A DNA stretch of 64,000 nucleotides from a virus. Below the pieces are notes generated by a model. That model did not search any database. It was not told the DNA's origin and saw only the letters and a list, made by a program, of their open reading frames with translations. Below, piece after piece: positions 49,167 through 58,149 of the stretch; within the stretch, counting starts at the first letter, position 1; each line of letters starts with the position of its first letter. The stretch spans positions 1 to 64,000 of the IMG/VR virus record IMGVR_UViG_3300049215_000529; one strand, given 5' to 3'. Made by a program: the position numbers and the translations under genes.

Positions 49167-52100
49167 TCAGTCGTCAGGGTTTTCTTCCTCTAAATCAATC
49201 AGTCCCTCATCATATAAAGAGTCTTCAATGCGTTCCAATAAGTCTTTGGGATCCTTAGACTTTTTGCTCTTTTCTTGCGTGATTTTAGCTTTAGCTTCTT
49301 TCAAATTTATCTTTTTAGCTTTCAAGTCAGCCGGAAGCGCTGGAATGCAAGCTACATCAAACAAATCGTCTAAAATCACGCCCATATCATCTTCATAATT
49401 ATTGGTGTTTCCAGCGAAGCTCAAAGCTACACCAACATCGAATTCGGCTTTACTATTGACTTCTTTGATACGATCTTGGACTGTCTTCCAGCGATCTGGA
49501 AAGATAGTACATCCGCATTGGTCACCATTGGCGTCTTCTATAACCGCTTTGATCATAGATTGACCATAATATTTACTGGTCTCTTTCTTTACCTTGAATT
49601 CAAAATAACTTCTAATAATTGCTTTGATTGGAGCTAACTTAGTCTTATCTTTAGACTTCTTGATATCATAAACTGTCTTATGTGTATCTTTGAAAAATTT
49701 ACCATATGCATCAGCTGGTTTACAAACAAATGATTCAGCAAGATAAAATTGTTCAAGTGCATATAGTTCAGAGATTTTCCAATCTGGCTCACTTGGCCAA
49801 GGATAAACAAACTCTTCAAGATTTGGATTATGCTTCTTCAACCATACTTGTAATTTCTTCCTATAATCGGAGCAGTACAAGAACAGAAGCTTTCTTGGAA
49901 TCTTAAAAGAATCCATAGCTCCTGCAGCTGCCAATGCTTGAATGCTGTTCGCACGCACTTTCTTAGAATCTACACGCGCCATGAAATCGAAGAAGCTCTT
50001 GAAGGGGCGCTTCTGGATAATGTCTTTGATAGCGTCTTCTCCTACGAACTTTAGGGCGTCCAAACCGGTCAACAGCTTATTGCCGTCCGAAATAGTATAA
50101 GTTAATTGTGAGGTATTGATATCCGGTGGCAATAACTTGACGCGATGACCTCGAAGCTCCTTCTTGATCTTCTCAATGTTGCTCTTGGAGTCGGGAGCAT
50201 TAGATCTGACTTCTGCCATTAAGTTTGCCAATAAAAACTCTATTGGGAAGTTGGCTTTCAAGAAAGCGGTCTTGTATCCAGTCATAGAATACAACACAGC
50301 ATGAGAGACGTTGAATCCGTAGCCTTGAAACTTGTCAACTACTTCATCCCAAATACGCTGAGCGATAGCTTCTTGTACACCATTCTTAACGGCATCTGCA
50401 ATGAATTCCGATCTCCATTGCTGTGCTTTTTTTGGATTCTTGCCCTTTTCCTTAGTCAGTTTGCGCAAGCGATCTGCAGAGTGAAGGCTCCATCCTGCGA
50501 CGTCCTGAGCCAAATACATCAAGCACTCTTCATATAAACCGAAGCCATAAGTGCTATTGAAAGCTCTGCCTAGCTTTGGATGTAGCAGAGTCATCTTCTT
50601 CTCTCCATCCCTGGTTTTGATGAAGTCGTTGCGCATGTCGCGGGCGGATGGTCTCGCCAAAGCGTTGATGTTTGCCAGGTCATTGATGTTGGCTGGTTTG
50701 ATGCGACGGCACAAATCAATGGTACCTCCACTGGTACCTAGCTGGAAAACACAGAAAGTATCACCGCTCGTAATTAGATCATAAGATGGCTTATCATAAA
50801 CATCATAATCGATGATGAAGGGAGGTGGCACCTTTCCGCGTTCGCGGATGATTTTGTAAGTCTCACCAATAATGTCTAGAGTAGCTAATCCTAAGGTATC
50901 CATCTTGACCAAACCATTTTCTTCCGCTTTTTCTTTATCGTACTCGATAGCTAGGGCGCCGTCCTTATCTTTTCGTAACGGAACCAAACCAGTCAGGGGA
51001 CGGGCAGAAATGATAATACCACCAGCGTGAGTGGACCAAGCTCGATACTTGCCACAAATATCCTTGTACTTTATGAACTCTGGATATCTTTTGCAGTACT
51101 CTGAAAATAGTGGAACCTTAGTAAAAGCGTCATCGATGGAATGGATATCTGATGGAATACAATCTGCTACTTCATTGCCAATTTCAATGGCTCGTTCACG
51201 GGACCCACCAAGTTCGCAGGCTCTAGAAATATCTCGGACATAAACTTTTGGTGTGATAGTGTTTACGTTAGATACGTGAGCTACATGATCTTCACCATAT
51301 TTTTTACGTAAGTACTCCTGCACGCGCACGCGTCCAGACGGAGCAAAGTCAGTATCAATATCTGGGAAACTGGACTTTTCCTTGTTGTGAAAACGAGCAA
51401 AAATCAAATCATACTTAATAGGGTCTGCTTGGTGAATTCCTAGAAGGAATGCAATTAGCGAACCTCCTACAGAGCCTCGACCATCGCCCACAGCAATATC
51501 ATTTTTGCGAGCCCAGTCAATGTAGTCAGCCACAATCAACATGTAGCTTGAGAAGCCATGAAATTCGATAACGTCCAACTCTTCTTCTAATCGAAGATTA
51601 TATTGAATACGCTTCTCATCATTCAAGTCTTTGATACGAGACTCAAAAAACTTTTGACAATGAAATCTTAGAAACTGTTTATCTTCCTCTAGTTTCTTTA
51701 CAGCATCATCCTGATGAATCGCCCACTTTAGAAATTCTGCATAGTCTGGCTCGTCCTTTACCGGGAAAATTGGCAGCTCTTTGCCGCTTGGATTGGAGAA
51801 CTTTGGATCAATCCAATCTGGTTTCTCACACATGTCCGCAAAGTACAAAGTGTTAGCGCACAGCTCTTCTGCATAAGCCTCGCCATAGTTTCTAGTAAAG
51901 AATGCTTTTACCTCGTCGCCCGTCTTCAAATAAAATTCAGGAACTGGATAACGCAAACGATAGTTGGAGAACACTGGCTGATGTGAACCAATTGCCAAAA
52001 ATACGTTATGAACGTCTGAATCTTCTTTCTTCGCATAGTGAGCATTGCATGCTGGCACTACTTTGACACCATGAATCTTTCCAAGATCAATTAAACGCCT

Positions 52101-52685
52101 GTTCAAAAACTGCTGATCAATTTCATCATTGAAAATATTGGAACCACGCTTCATATTGTTTGGCTGAATCTCTAGCCCCAAATTATCTCCAAACAATGAT
52201 TTGAGTTTCAGTATAGTTTTTTCTGCCTCATCGAACTTTTTATTCATTAGCAATTGGCTAACAATACCATTGCCGCATGCAGTTAAGCAAATGAGACCTT
52301 CAGAGTATTGTTCTAATAATTTCCAGTCTATGATTGGATAGACTCGCTTACCTAAAAACGAACCCTGGTCAAATCCCTTTTTGTTTAGCGTGAGCAGATT
52401 ACGGTAGCCTGTAGCATTTTTAGCAAGCAACACTACATGTCTAAACTTTTCTTCTACGTGGGTAGCGTCATCCACGAAGTAGCATTCACAACCCATAATC
52501 AATTTGACACCAGTATCTTTTGCGGCTTTCATGGCATCCCATGCGCCAGCAAGTGTTCCGTGGTCTGTTATGGCTAATGCTGTCTGCCCAAGTTCTTTGG
52601 CTCGTTGAAACAGAGCCTTAGGCGATACTAAAGAATCGAGAATAGAAAAATCGGTTTGATTATGTAATGAAACAAAATCCATCAT
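49167..52685 (-). CDS. dnaE: DNA polymerase III alpha subunit (C-family)
   Basis: 1172 aa, close to the length of bacterial DnaE. PHP domain at the N-terminus (HNQTDFSILDSLVSPKALFQ, AITDHGTLAGAWDAMK), polymerase core with VGDGRGSVGGSLIAFLLGI and the catalytic PDIDTDFAP near residue 443, HHH and C-terminal OB fold (FEFKVKKETSKYYGQSMIKA), and a Lys/Glu acidic end. It lacks an obvious exonuclease domain, so proofreading would depend on PHP or another protein. It probably replicates the phage genome with the split primase and SSB. Start is Met-Met at 52685/52682. The 5' leader contains a 7-bp hairpin (52747-52766). Confidence 0.9.
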   Translation of the reverse strand: MMDFVSLHNQTDFSILDSLVSPKALFQRAKELGQTALAITDHGTLAGAWDAMKAAKDTGVKLIMGCECYFVDDATHVEEKFRHVVLLAKNATGYRNLLTLNKKGFDQGSFLGKRVYPIIDWKLLEQYSEGLICLTACGNGIVSQLLMNKKFDEAEKTILKLKSLFGDNLGLEIQPNNMKRGSNIFNDEIDQQFLNRRLIDLGKIHGVKVVPACNAHYAKKEDSDVHNVFLAIGSHQPVFSNYRLRYPVPEFYLKTGDEVKAFFTRNYGEAYAEELCANTLYFADMCEKPDWIDPKFSNPSGKELPIFPVKDEPDYAEFLKWAIHQDDAVKKLEEDKQFLRFHCQKFFESRIKDLNDEKRIQYNLRLEEELDVIEFHGFSSYMLIVADYIDWARKNDIAVGDGRGSVGGSLIAFLLGIHQADPIKYDLIFARFHNKEKSSFPDIDTDFAPSGRVRVQEYLRKKYGEDHVAHVSNVNTITPKVYVRDISRACELGGSRERAIEIGNEVADCIPSDIHSIDDAFTKVPLFSEYCKRYPEFIKYKDICGKYRAWSTHAGGIIISARPLTGLVPLRKDKDGALAIEYDKEKAEENGLVKMDTLGLATLDIIGETYKIIRERGKVPPPFIIDYDVYDKPSYDLITSGDTFCVFQLGTSGGTIDLCRRIKPANINDLANINALARPSARDMRNDFIKTRDGEKKMTLLHPKLGRAFNSTYGFGLYEECLMYLAQDVAGWSLHSADRLRKLTKEKGKNPKKAQQWRSEFIADAVKNGVQEAIAQRIWDEVVDKFQGYGFNVSHAVLYSMTGYKTAFLKANFPIEFLLANLMAEVRSNAPDSKSNIEKIKKELRGHRVKLLPPDINTSQLTYTISDGNKLLTGLDALKFVGEDAIKDIIQKRPFKSFFDFMARVDSKKVRANSIQALAAAGAMDSFKIPRKLLFLYCSDYRKKLQVWLKKHNPNLEEFVYPWPSEPDWKISELYALEQFYLAESFVCKPADAYGKFFKDTHKTVYDIKKSKDKTKLAPIKAIIRSYFEFKVKKETSKYYGQSMIKAVIEDANGDQCGCTIFPDRWKTVQDRIKEVNSKAEFDVGVALSFAGNTNNYEDDMGVILDDLFDVACIPALPADLKAKKINLKEAKAKITQEKSKKSKDPKDLLERIEDSLYDEGLIDLEEENPDD

Positions 52686-52746
52686 GATACACTTCCTTGG
52701 GTTTGTATTATGACATGAACATATCTAACTCACTCACGAGCGTTTC

Positions 52747-52766
52747 TGATCTAATAAAGTAGATCA
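52747..52766. repeat. 7-bp inverted repeat in the dnaE leader
   Basis: TGATCTA-ATAAAG-TAGATCA in the 105-nt gap between the M41-protease-like gene and dnaE, about 62 nt before the dnaE start. No U-tract in either direction. Possible operator. Confidence 0.35.
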
Positions 52767-52790
52767 AGTATGTCTTGCCAGGGAATACGG

Positions 52791-53447
52791 TTAATTGATA
52801 ATCGATTGAGGAAAAACTGAAGAGCCATCTTCTAAATAAATAGACTCAATCATTTTGAATTGATTTTTCCAGAATTTCTTATTTTTGCTCTTTTTTATCA
52901 GTAAATCTTTAACTTCGGCGGTGCTGAGTTGTTTCTTACGGAACAAAGCATGTGCTATTATTGTAACAGCATCCCAATGTTCTTGTAATTGGGTGCCCAC
53001 TTCCCTAATCATTTTCTTTTTGAACTCATATCTTTTTCTTCCAGGAGGGGCAACTTGATACTTTCTCATTATGTTAGAAGCCTCAATAGTGTCATCTGAG
53101 GAGCCATCTTTTAAGAATAGTGGAAATTTATTAGAACCCGAAGCTAATGCAAATTGGCGCTTTTCCGCAACCAACCCAGCATAGGACAGACCTATTTCTG
53201 CATGAACTCGATTAGAAAGTAGCTCATCGCACTCAATACTATCTAATTTGGGAGAATCATAGTATGTAAAGCCGCAAATTCTTTTGAGTTTTTTGTCTTC
53301 GTAGACAATAATAGACTCAATATTCATATAATTAAGCAATCCATACACAGTATGCCCAGCCTCATGGTATGAGGTCGAGATAAATTCGTAAGTTTTTGTT
53401 ACTTTCTTACGGAAATAGTCAATCGACCCGACACCCTTATTGGACAT
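52791..53447 (-). CDS. Stand-alone FtsH-type (M41) metalloprotease domain
   Basis: 218 aa with AGGGTGAG before ATG 53447. It carries the H-E-A-G-H zinc motif (residues 28-32, in TSYHEAGHTVYGLLNYM), the following V-x-x-IIVYE strand, GLSYAGLVAEKR near 87-97 (matching the FtsH G-G-x-x-A-E-E region), and GSSDDTIEASNIM with the Asp that serves as third zinc ligand. The AAA ATPase domain and membrane segments of FtsH are missing. It may be an autonomous protease or an adaptor that pairs with a host ATPase. Target unknown. Confidence 0.75.
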   Translation of the reverse strand: MSNKGVGSIDYFRKKVTKTYEFISTSYHEAGHTVYGLLNYMNIESIIVYEDKKLKRICGFTYYDSPKLDSIECDELLSNRVHAEIGLSYAGLVAEKRQFALASGSNKFPLFLKDGSSDDTIEASNIMRKYQVAPPGRKRYEFKKKMIREVGTQLQEHWDAVTIIAHALFRKKQLSTAEVKDLLIKKSKNKKFWKNQFKMIESIYLEDGSSVFPQSIIN

Positions 53448-53451
53448 GTTC

Positions 53452-53733
53452 TCACCCTAATTGCTGTAGTAACACCTCAAAATCATTGATCTTTTGCTGA
53501 CAATCAGCGACTTTGCACTTAACTTGTAGGCGGTCGGACCCAATTGGACCCGTTACTATCAAGTCCGGATTATCCACATATAGAATTCCGGCTTTAGTAA
53601 AGTGGGGAGCCTCTTTAAAACCAAGGGCAACTAGCGATGCTAGGTGCCCTGTAGTTAAAGGTTGGTCCGTTTTGAAGATCAATGAAGTTCTTCCACAACA
53701 GGCTTGAATGGTAAATCGTTCAACTTTCATCAT
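53452..53733 (-). CDS. Hypothetical protein (94 aa)
   Basis: About 94 aa from Met-Met at 53733/53730 (MMKVERFT). A mixed alpha/beta protein with a Cys pair (IQACCGRTSLIFKT) and LQVKCKVADCQQKI. Ends 4 nt before the M41 gene. No family recognised; the Cys residues may bind metal. Real by its reading frame and tight spacing. Confidence 0.55.
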   Translation of the reverse strand: MMKVERFTIQACCGRTSLIFKTDQPLTTGHLASLVALGFKEAPHFTKAGILYVDNPDLIVTGPIGSDRLQVKCKVADCQQKINDFEVLLQQLG

Positions 53734-53763
53734 CTTACTATAACAGTAGATGATGAAATACAA

Positions 53764-54081
53764 TTAATCTTTATTGTCTAATTCAACGCCTTTACCTTCT
53801 AACAAAAATAAGGCATACTTAATCTTTGCCATCTGGTATTTTAGGGCATCTTTATGTGCAGCAGAATACTCTTTAACTAATTCCTTGGCGCTATTGAGTT
53901 TAGTGTCGGCAGCCATTTCAGCTTCTACAGTATAAATGTTACCTTCACATTCTACGATGATCTTTTTCAAATCTTCTTCGCTTGCAGCATCTGCAGTGTC
54001 CTTGAACTCTGGGCTCTTGTTAATTATCTTGAGCCATTTCTCTGGAAATGCGGACGGTGCTTGATCTTTGGTCTTACTCAT
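53764..54081 (-). CDS. Hypothetical helical protein (105 aa)
   Basis: 105 aa with GAGG before ATG 54081. Helical, with FPEKWLKIINKSPEFKDTAD and EELKK-type coiled coil in the middle, ending LEGKGVELDNKD. Directly downstream of the trigger factor gene (10 nt), so perhaps in the same process. Not recognised. Confidence 0.6.
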   Translation of the reverse strand: MSKTKDQAPSAFPEKWLKIINKSPEFKDTADAASEEDLKKIIVECEGNIYTVEAEMAADTKLNSAKELVKEYSAAHKDALKYQMAKIKYALFLLEGKGVELDNKD

Positions 54082-54091
54082 ATTAATCCTC

Positions 54092-55339
54092 TTACTCGAT
54101 TACTTTTGCTTTTTTAACTACAAAATCTAGTGTGTTTTCATCTCTGATACGAGAGAATAAAATTTGTAGATATCCTGTTCTATTCATCTCTTTGATAATA
54201 TCATCAATTGGTTTCTGAACTTGGGTATGAGCCAGGTTCTGTTTAATAACTTCAAATACTTCTTGATCAGACAGCTGAGCTTCTGGCTCTACTTCTCTGA
54301 TCTTGTCTAAGATAAGCGATAGTTTAACATTCTTTTCAGCCAGCTCCATATACTTTTCTTTATCTGAATCTGGTAAGGTTGCCCAATCTAATTTGGATTG
54401 GTGTGCCAAATATTGTGCTTCTGACAAAGACATCCAGTTAGGAACTGAGAACTTATTGTCATCTACCATTTTGACAGCAACCGCTTCAGTTAGCATCATT
54501 TTGCTTTCATTCTCAAGTCTGGCTCCTGCCGTTGAAAATACAAAATCACGCAGTTCTGGATAGTCTTTCTTACCTAACTTTTTAGCAAGCTCATCATCTA
54601 GGGCACAAGGCGTAGTCTTGGATCCCATAACCAGAGTAGCCTTCATATGAACTGTCTTACCAGACAAAGATGGTAATCCATTTTCTGGAACTACCATATC
54701 AAACTCTCTAACTTCTCCAAGAGTCATGCCCAACAAGTTACTATCAAACTGTGGCACAGAACTACGACCCATGGTAATCATTTCTCCAGTAGCTGATAGA
54801 TTTGGTTCAACGGTGCCATCCACGGAACCTTCGTAGTCCACAATAACGTTGTCGCCCATTTGAACGAAATCAGTTTCCGAATATGGAACCACATCACCAA
54901 AACGTACACGTAGCTCTTGGAGCATTTGCTCTCCAACCTCTACTGCCGTGTGCGATGCATGAGGCTTTGGCACTTCCATTTCCTTGAAAGGAGCCAACTC
55001 AAAATCTGGTTTGGTGTACAGTTCAAAATCACAAGTGAACTTGCCATCGGCTAACAACAAAGTATTGAACTTTGGTGCACCATGGGGACGAATCTTCTTT
55101 TCGAACAGAGTATTGTGATAAGCATCTTCTGCTAGAGCGCGCTTCAGGGACTCCTCGATTTGTTGGCGGTAATGCACCTTAATCACATCGATAGTTGCCT
55201 TGCCCTCTCTAAAGCCTGGTACCGGAGCTTTCTTGAAAGCATTTAAAATCTCTCCTCTTTTATTGAGGATTTCAAAAGCTCCCGCTTCATATTTAACGGA
55301 CAGCTTACATGGTTCTAATTCAGTTACTTCAATTTGCAT
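54092..55339 (-). CDS. tig: Trigger factor (ribosome-associated chaperone)
   Basis: 415 aa with AGAGG before ATG 55339. Domain order matches trigger factor: N-terminal ribosome-binding domain with PVPGFREGKATIDVI (G-F-R-x-G-K signature at residues 42-47; the usual following Pro is Ala), an FKBP-type prolyl isomerase domain with GDNVIVDYEGSVDGTVEPN near 162-180, and a helical C-terminal substrate arm. Slightly shorter than E. coli Tig (432 aa). It should sit at the ribosome tunnel exit and hold new chains. Trigger factor is not a usual phage gene. Confidence 0.85.
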   Translation of the reverse strand: MQIEVTELEPCKLSVKYEAGAFEILNKRGEILNAFKKAPVPGFREGKATIDVIKVHYRQQIEESLKRALAEDAYHNTLFEKKIRPHGAPKFNTLLLADGKFTCDFELYTKPDFELAPFKEMEVPKPHASHTAVEVGEQMLQELRVRFGDVVPYSETDFVQMGDNVIVDYEGSVDGTVEPNLSATGEMITMGRSSVPQFDSNLLGMTLGEVREFDMVVPENGLPSLSGKTVHMKATLVMGSKTTPCALDDELAKKLGKKDYPELRDFVFSTAGARLENESKMMLTEAVAVKMVDDNKFSVPNWMSLSEAQYLAHQSKLDWATLPDSDKEKYMELAEKNVKLSLILDKIREVEPEAQLSDQEVFEVIKQNLAHTQVQKPIDDIIKEMNRTGYLQILFSRIRDENTLDFVVKKAKVIE

Positions 55340-55348
55340 TTGTTCCTC

Positions 55349-56137
55349 TTACCAGCTCACTTCACCATAAACATTTTGGTTGAATGCTTTAGTTTTGCCT
55401 TCTGGGCAGTTTTGTAGAAAATCACAGAAATTACATAACACAGTTGGATTGGGAGTAAATTCCTTTTCCGTAAGCATTTGACGAGCATACTCAACATACT
55501 GATCTTTAATAGTCAAAATCTCAGGGACTGAGAACTCAGTAGTAATATACTCGAAATCATGTCTCAATAAAATATAGGATGCTCTAACTTTAGTTATGCT
55601 TGGATTCTCTGAAATTATAACGTAAGCATACGTCAATAATTGAAAGAAATCATCCTTCAGATATTTTTTATTTTTGACTGTTTTATAGTCACAAACATGC
55701 ACAACATTATCGTCATCGATTTGAATCCTGTCAATCATCCCGTTTAATATAATATTTTCACCAACTGGTAATTCAAAATTTTTCTCACAGGCAATCACAT
55801 TGGCTGATAAATTATTTTTCTTGTCATGGGTAACAATGCGAAGATATTTATCTATAATTGCCCAGCAATCTTTTTTCATTTCAGGAGTCATCTTATCGCC
55901 AAACTCCTTAATAGCAAGCTTATAAGAATTACCCATTTCTACATTGAATGCAAGCTGAGAGTCTCGTGCAATATACGCATTGTGAAACTCTTCTAATACT
56001 TTGTGGCAAAACTTACCAAAGGTGTGGAAATCCCAATCCTTGCGTGGGAGCTTTTCCACGTAGCAGAATTTGAATTTAGCTTTGCAATCCTTAAAAGTTT
56101 TGGTTTTGCTGACCGACAGGCGCAAATCTTCTGACAT
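55349..56137 (-). CDS. RecB/Cas4-type PD-(D/E)XK nuclease
   Basis: 262 aa. N-terminal C-x7-C pair (FKDCKAKFKFCYVEK), the nuclease core ILNGMIDRIQIDDDNVVHVC then DYKTVKN (G-x-I-D...D-Y-K catalytic motif), and a C-terminal Cys cluster LCNFCDFLQNCPEGK. The four Cys positions fit a 4Fe-4S cluster as in Cas4 and AddB. It probably trims DNA ends in recombination or degrades host DNA. It is isolated from CRISPR arrays, none of which are visible, so it is not a Cas gene in context. Confidence 0.8.
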   Translation of the reverse strand: MSEDLRLSVSKTKTFKDCKAKFKFCYVEKLPRKDWDFHTFGKFCHKVLEEFHNAYIARDSQLAFNVEMGNSYKLAIKEFGDKMTPEMKKDCWAIIDKYLRIVTHDKKNNLSANVIACEKNFELPVGENIILNGMIDRIQIDDDNVVHVCDYKTVKNKKYLKDDFFQLLTYAYVIISENPSITKVRASYILLRHDFEYITTEFSVPEILTIKDQYVEYARQMLTEKEFTPNPTVLCNFCDFLQNCPEGKTKAFNQNVYGEVSW

Positions 56138-56169
56138 TAATTTTTCTTTCGATTAATATGTGCAAATCT

Positions 56170-56176
56170 ATATATC
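56170..56176 (-). promoter_or_regulatory. GATATAT element upstream of the RecB-like gene
   Basis: Minus-strand CGATATATAG 33 nt before ATG 56137 in the 89-nt gap. Candidate promoter core. Confidence 0.3.
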
Positions 56177-56226
56177 GTCAGAAATGCTGTCGTATTTAAT
56201 TTTTATGAAGAAATAGTTAATTCTAA

Positions 56227-57219
56227 TTAGAACAGAACTCTTCTAGTAAATTCTAACCACTCAAATACAAATCTTCCACCTGAGCCACCACCTGCTTGAG
56301 CCATGCTGGACATATTTCCATCGAATGGTCCATTAGGATTAAATGGAGTTGTGCTAATGATCCACTTATTAGTCCAAGAGTCAAAATAATAATACGTCAT
56401 CATATTAGTTCTTGGATTATAATGTGAACGCAAAAAAGTTCCACTAACAGGTGGAGCATCTAATCCAGTATTAAAATAAGCATTTCCATCTCTAGCTTTT
56501 TCGTTGTCTTCTAGAGTGAAATGCATTCTGTTGATGGCTGGCGGATCGTTTGGATTCTCTTGGGTGGTGTCTTGGAAAATAACGAAAGCTCTGGGATCAA
56601 ACATATTAGAAAACTGTTGAGACTCTTCAGGCGGAGCAATCACAGGCTGAATCTTAACATTGGCAGGAAGATTGCCAACACCAGGTCCAGTTTCACCCTC
56701 GGCATTGGTAGTGGAGTATTTAATATTGTAATTTACTAAATCATAAGGTTGATTGGTGAACCCTGTTTCATTACCAGCACCATCAAAACCGCTAGCAATT
56801 TGAGGTTGGGCAGGGTTATCTACTGTAACACCTGCATCACCAGGGTTTCCATAAATACCCTCTGGTTGGATGCCATTGTCACCAAAAGGATATAATTCTT
56901 GTAAATTGGTGCCTGGTGGCACATCCGTAGGTGCATGTGGCAGGCGTGCATTGCTATCTACTACGTCCGTCTGATAAGTTTCAGAGACAATGGGGGAGGA
57001 ATCCGTTCCATTGGTGGCAAGAATGTTTAAAATTACGGTGAGCTTGTTGGTGGGCAAAAATACAGGTCCCGTGTACATGGTAGAGAACAAGTTGGGGACG
57101 CTGCCATCCAACGTATAGAAAATGGTGGCAGGGACATTTGTGGTAATTGTAACAGACTTCGGAATGCCCGACATAATCTGTTCAATTGATTCTGTAACGG
57201 AAACGCTAATTACAACCAT
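56227..57219 (-). CDS. Putative virion protein with chitobiase-C-type beta domain
   Basis: 330 aa. Residues about 15-85 match the small beta-sandwich of CHB_HEX_C/Fn3-like type (VPATIFYTLDGSVPNLFSTM, YTGPVFLPTN), commonly found in phage surface proteins. A long Asn/Gly/Pro-rich middle and a C-terminal beta region with FLRSHYNPRTNMMTYYYFDS follow. It lies among replication genes, far from the other virion genes, which suggests a late acquisition or separate regulation. Likely an appendage protein. Confidence 0.55.
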   Translation of the reverse strand: MVVISVSVTESIEQIMSGIPKSVTITTNVPATIFYTLDGSVPNLFSTMYTGPVFLPTNKLTVILNILATNGTDSSPIVSETYQTDVVDSNARLPHAPTDVPPGTNLQELYPFGDNGIQPEGIYGNPGDAGVTVDNPAQPQIASGFDGAGNETGFTNQPYDLVNYNIKYSTTNAEGETGPGVGNLPANVKIQPVIAPPEESQQFSNMFDPRAFVIFQDTTQENPNDPPAINRMHFTLEDNEKARDGNAYFNTGLDAPPVSGTFLRSHYNPRTNMMTYYYFDSWTNKWIISTTPFNPNGPFDGNMSSMAQAGGGSGGRFVFEWLEFTRRVLF

Positions 57220-57220
57220 A

Positions 57221-57544
57221 TTATACCAAATTTAGAAACTTTGCGTTGGAAACAGTCATATTCTTTCTGAGCATCACTCGATAAATCTTATGAGCTGCTC
57301 GGCGGAAAAGCTTTGCCATTTGCAAATAGTCTGCTTCGCCCTCTCGTCTATACAGGATCAAAAAACAATCATGATAGTCTAAAAATTCCAACTCAGGAAG
57401 AGACCCTCGGGCTACTCCCTTTTCCATCAAAACTATCTTATTTAAGGCTAAAAGTAGTAAAAAACGATAGAACTTTTGTTCCCCGCCCGCCAAATATTTT
57501 GGTACATACTCTTGCTTCAAACTCTCCATGCTCATGATAAGCAT
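57221..57544 (-). CDS. Hypothetical protein (107 aa)
   Basis: 107 aa; three ATGs in the first seven codons (57544, 57535, 57529), so the exact start is uncertain. Helical and basic: YRFLLLLALNKIVLMEKGVA, then KLFRRAAHKIYRVMLRKNM. No motif. It ends next to the CHB_HEX-type gene. Possibly DNA binding by charge. Unknown. Confidence 0.5.
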   Translation of the reverse strand: MLIMSMESLKQEYVPKYLAGGEQKFYRFLLLLALNKIVLMEKGVARGSLPELEFLDYHDCFLILYRREGEADYLQMAKLFRRAAHKIYRVMLRKNMTVSNAKFLNLV

Positions 57545-57558
57545 ATGCCATAATATAC

Positions 57559-58140
57559 TTAGGACACGAGCTTTGTTACAATTTTAGTTACTTCCAATTT
57601 CAAGTCATCTAACGTACCATTATTAGACAATACATAATCAAATTCTTGGTCATGAATAGAGTCTTGATTAGTTTCACTAGAATGATTGATTTTCAAGTGG
57701 GCATCTCTCAAAAGTCTAATTTGAAAGAACCCCATTTTCTTTAAATGATCAAATTCATTACGGAAGCGCACATCAGTTACAATTACTATGTCTATGTTGT
57801 TTTTCTTAGATTTCTCGAAGGTATAGTCAAAAGCATCCAACCAAGTTGTCTCTCGATAGGCTCGACCCACACCAGTTCCCAGATCAATCAGTAGCTGTCG
57901 GATGGTCAACGGATTGCCATCCTTGAAAGCATTAGGGATAGCTTGGGCTCGATATTTTGATGAGCCATAAAGCCATTTCCTTTTGATTTCAGGAAACATG
58001 AGCTTAGCTATTTCTTTTATGGGGTCGGCAAAAGCAATTAATTTGTAACTATCTAATTTCAATCTAGGCTCGTCTACTATTAATTTACTAACGGTGTTTT
58101 TCCCAGTATTTGCCTTGCCACAAATCGCTATCTTATACAT
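57559..58140 (-). CDS. Deoxynucleoside monophosphate kinase-like P-loop protein
   Basis: 193 aa with GAGGAG before ATG 58140. P-loop AICGKANTGKNTVSKL (residues 4-19), then LIAFADPIKEIAKLMFPEIK and IVIVTDVRFRNEFDHLKKMG, matching the dNMP kinase family of phages (T4 gp1-type) with its ADP-I-K-E and D-x-R-x-x-x-E motifs. It would phosphorylate dNMPs to supply replication. Part of the unit with SbcC. Confidence 0.75.
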   Translation of the reverse strand: MYKIAICGKANTGKNTVSKLIVDEPRLKLDSYKLIAFADPIKEIAKLMFPEIKRKWLYGSSKYRAQAIPNAFKDGNPLTIRQLLIDLGTGVGRAYRETTWLDAFDYTFEKSKKNNIDIVIVTDVRFRNEFDHLKKMGFFQIRLLRDAHLKINHSSETNQDSIHDQEFDYVLSNNGTLDDLKLEVTKIVTKLVS

Positions 58141-58149
58141 TTACTCTCC

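Noticed and set aside
55349-56137. Cas4 gene of a CRISPR system
   Set aside because: The nuclease has the Cas4-like Cys cluster, but no cas genes or repeat array are nearby. Phage RecB/Cas4-type nucleases are common in recombination sets.
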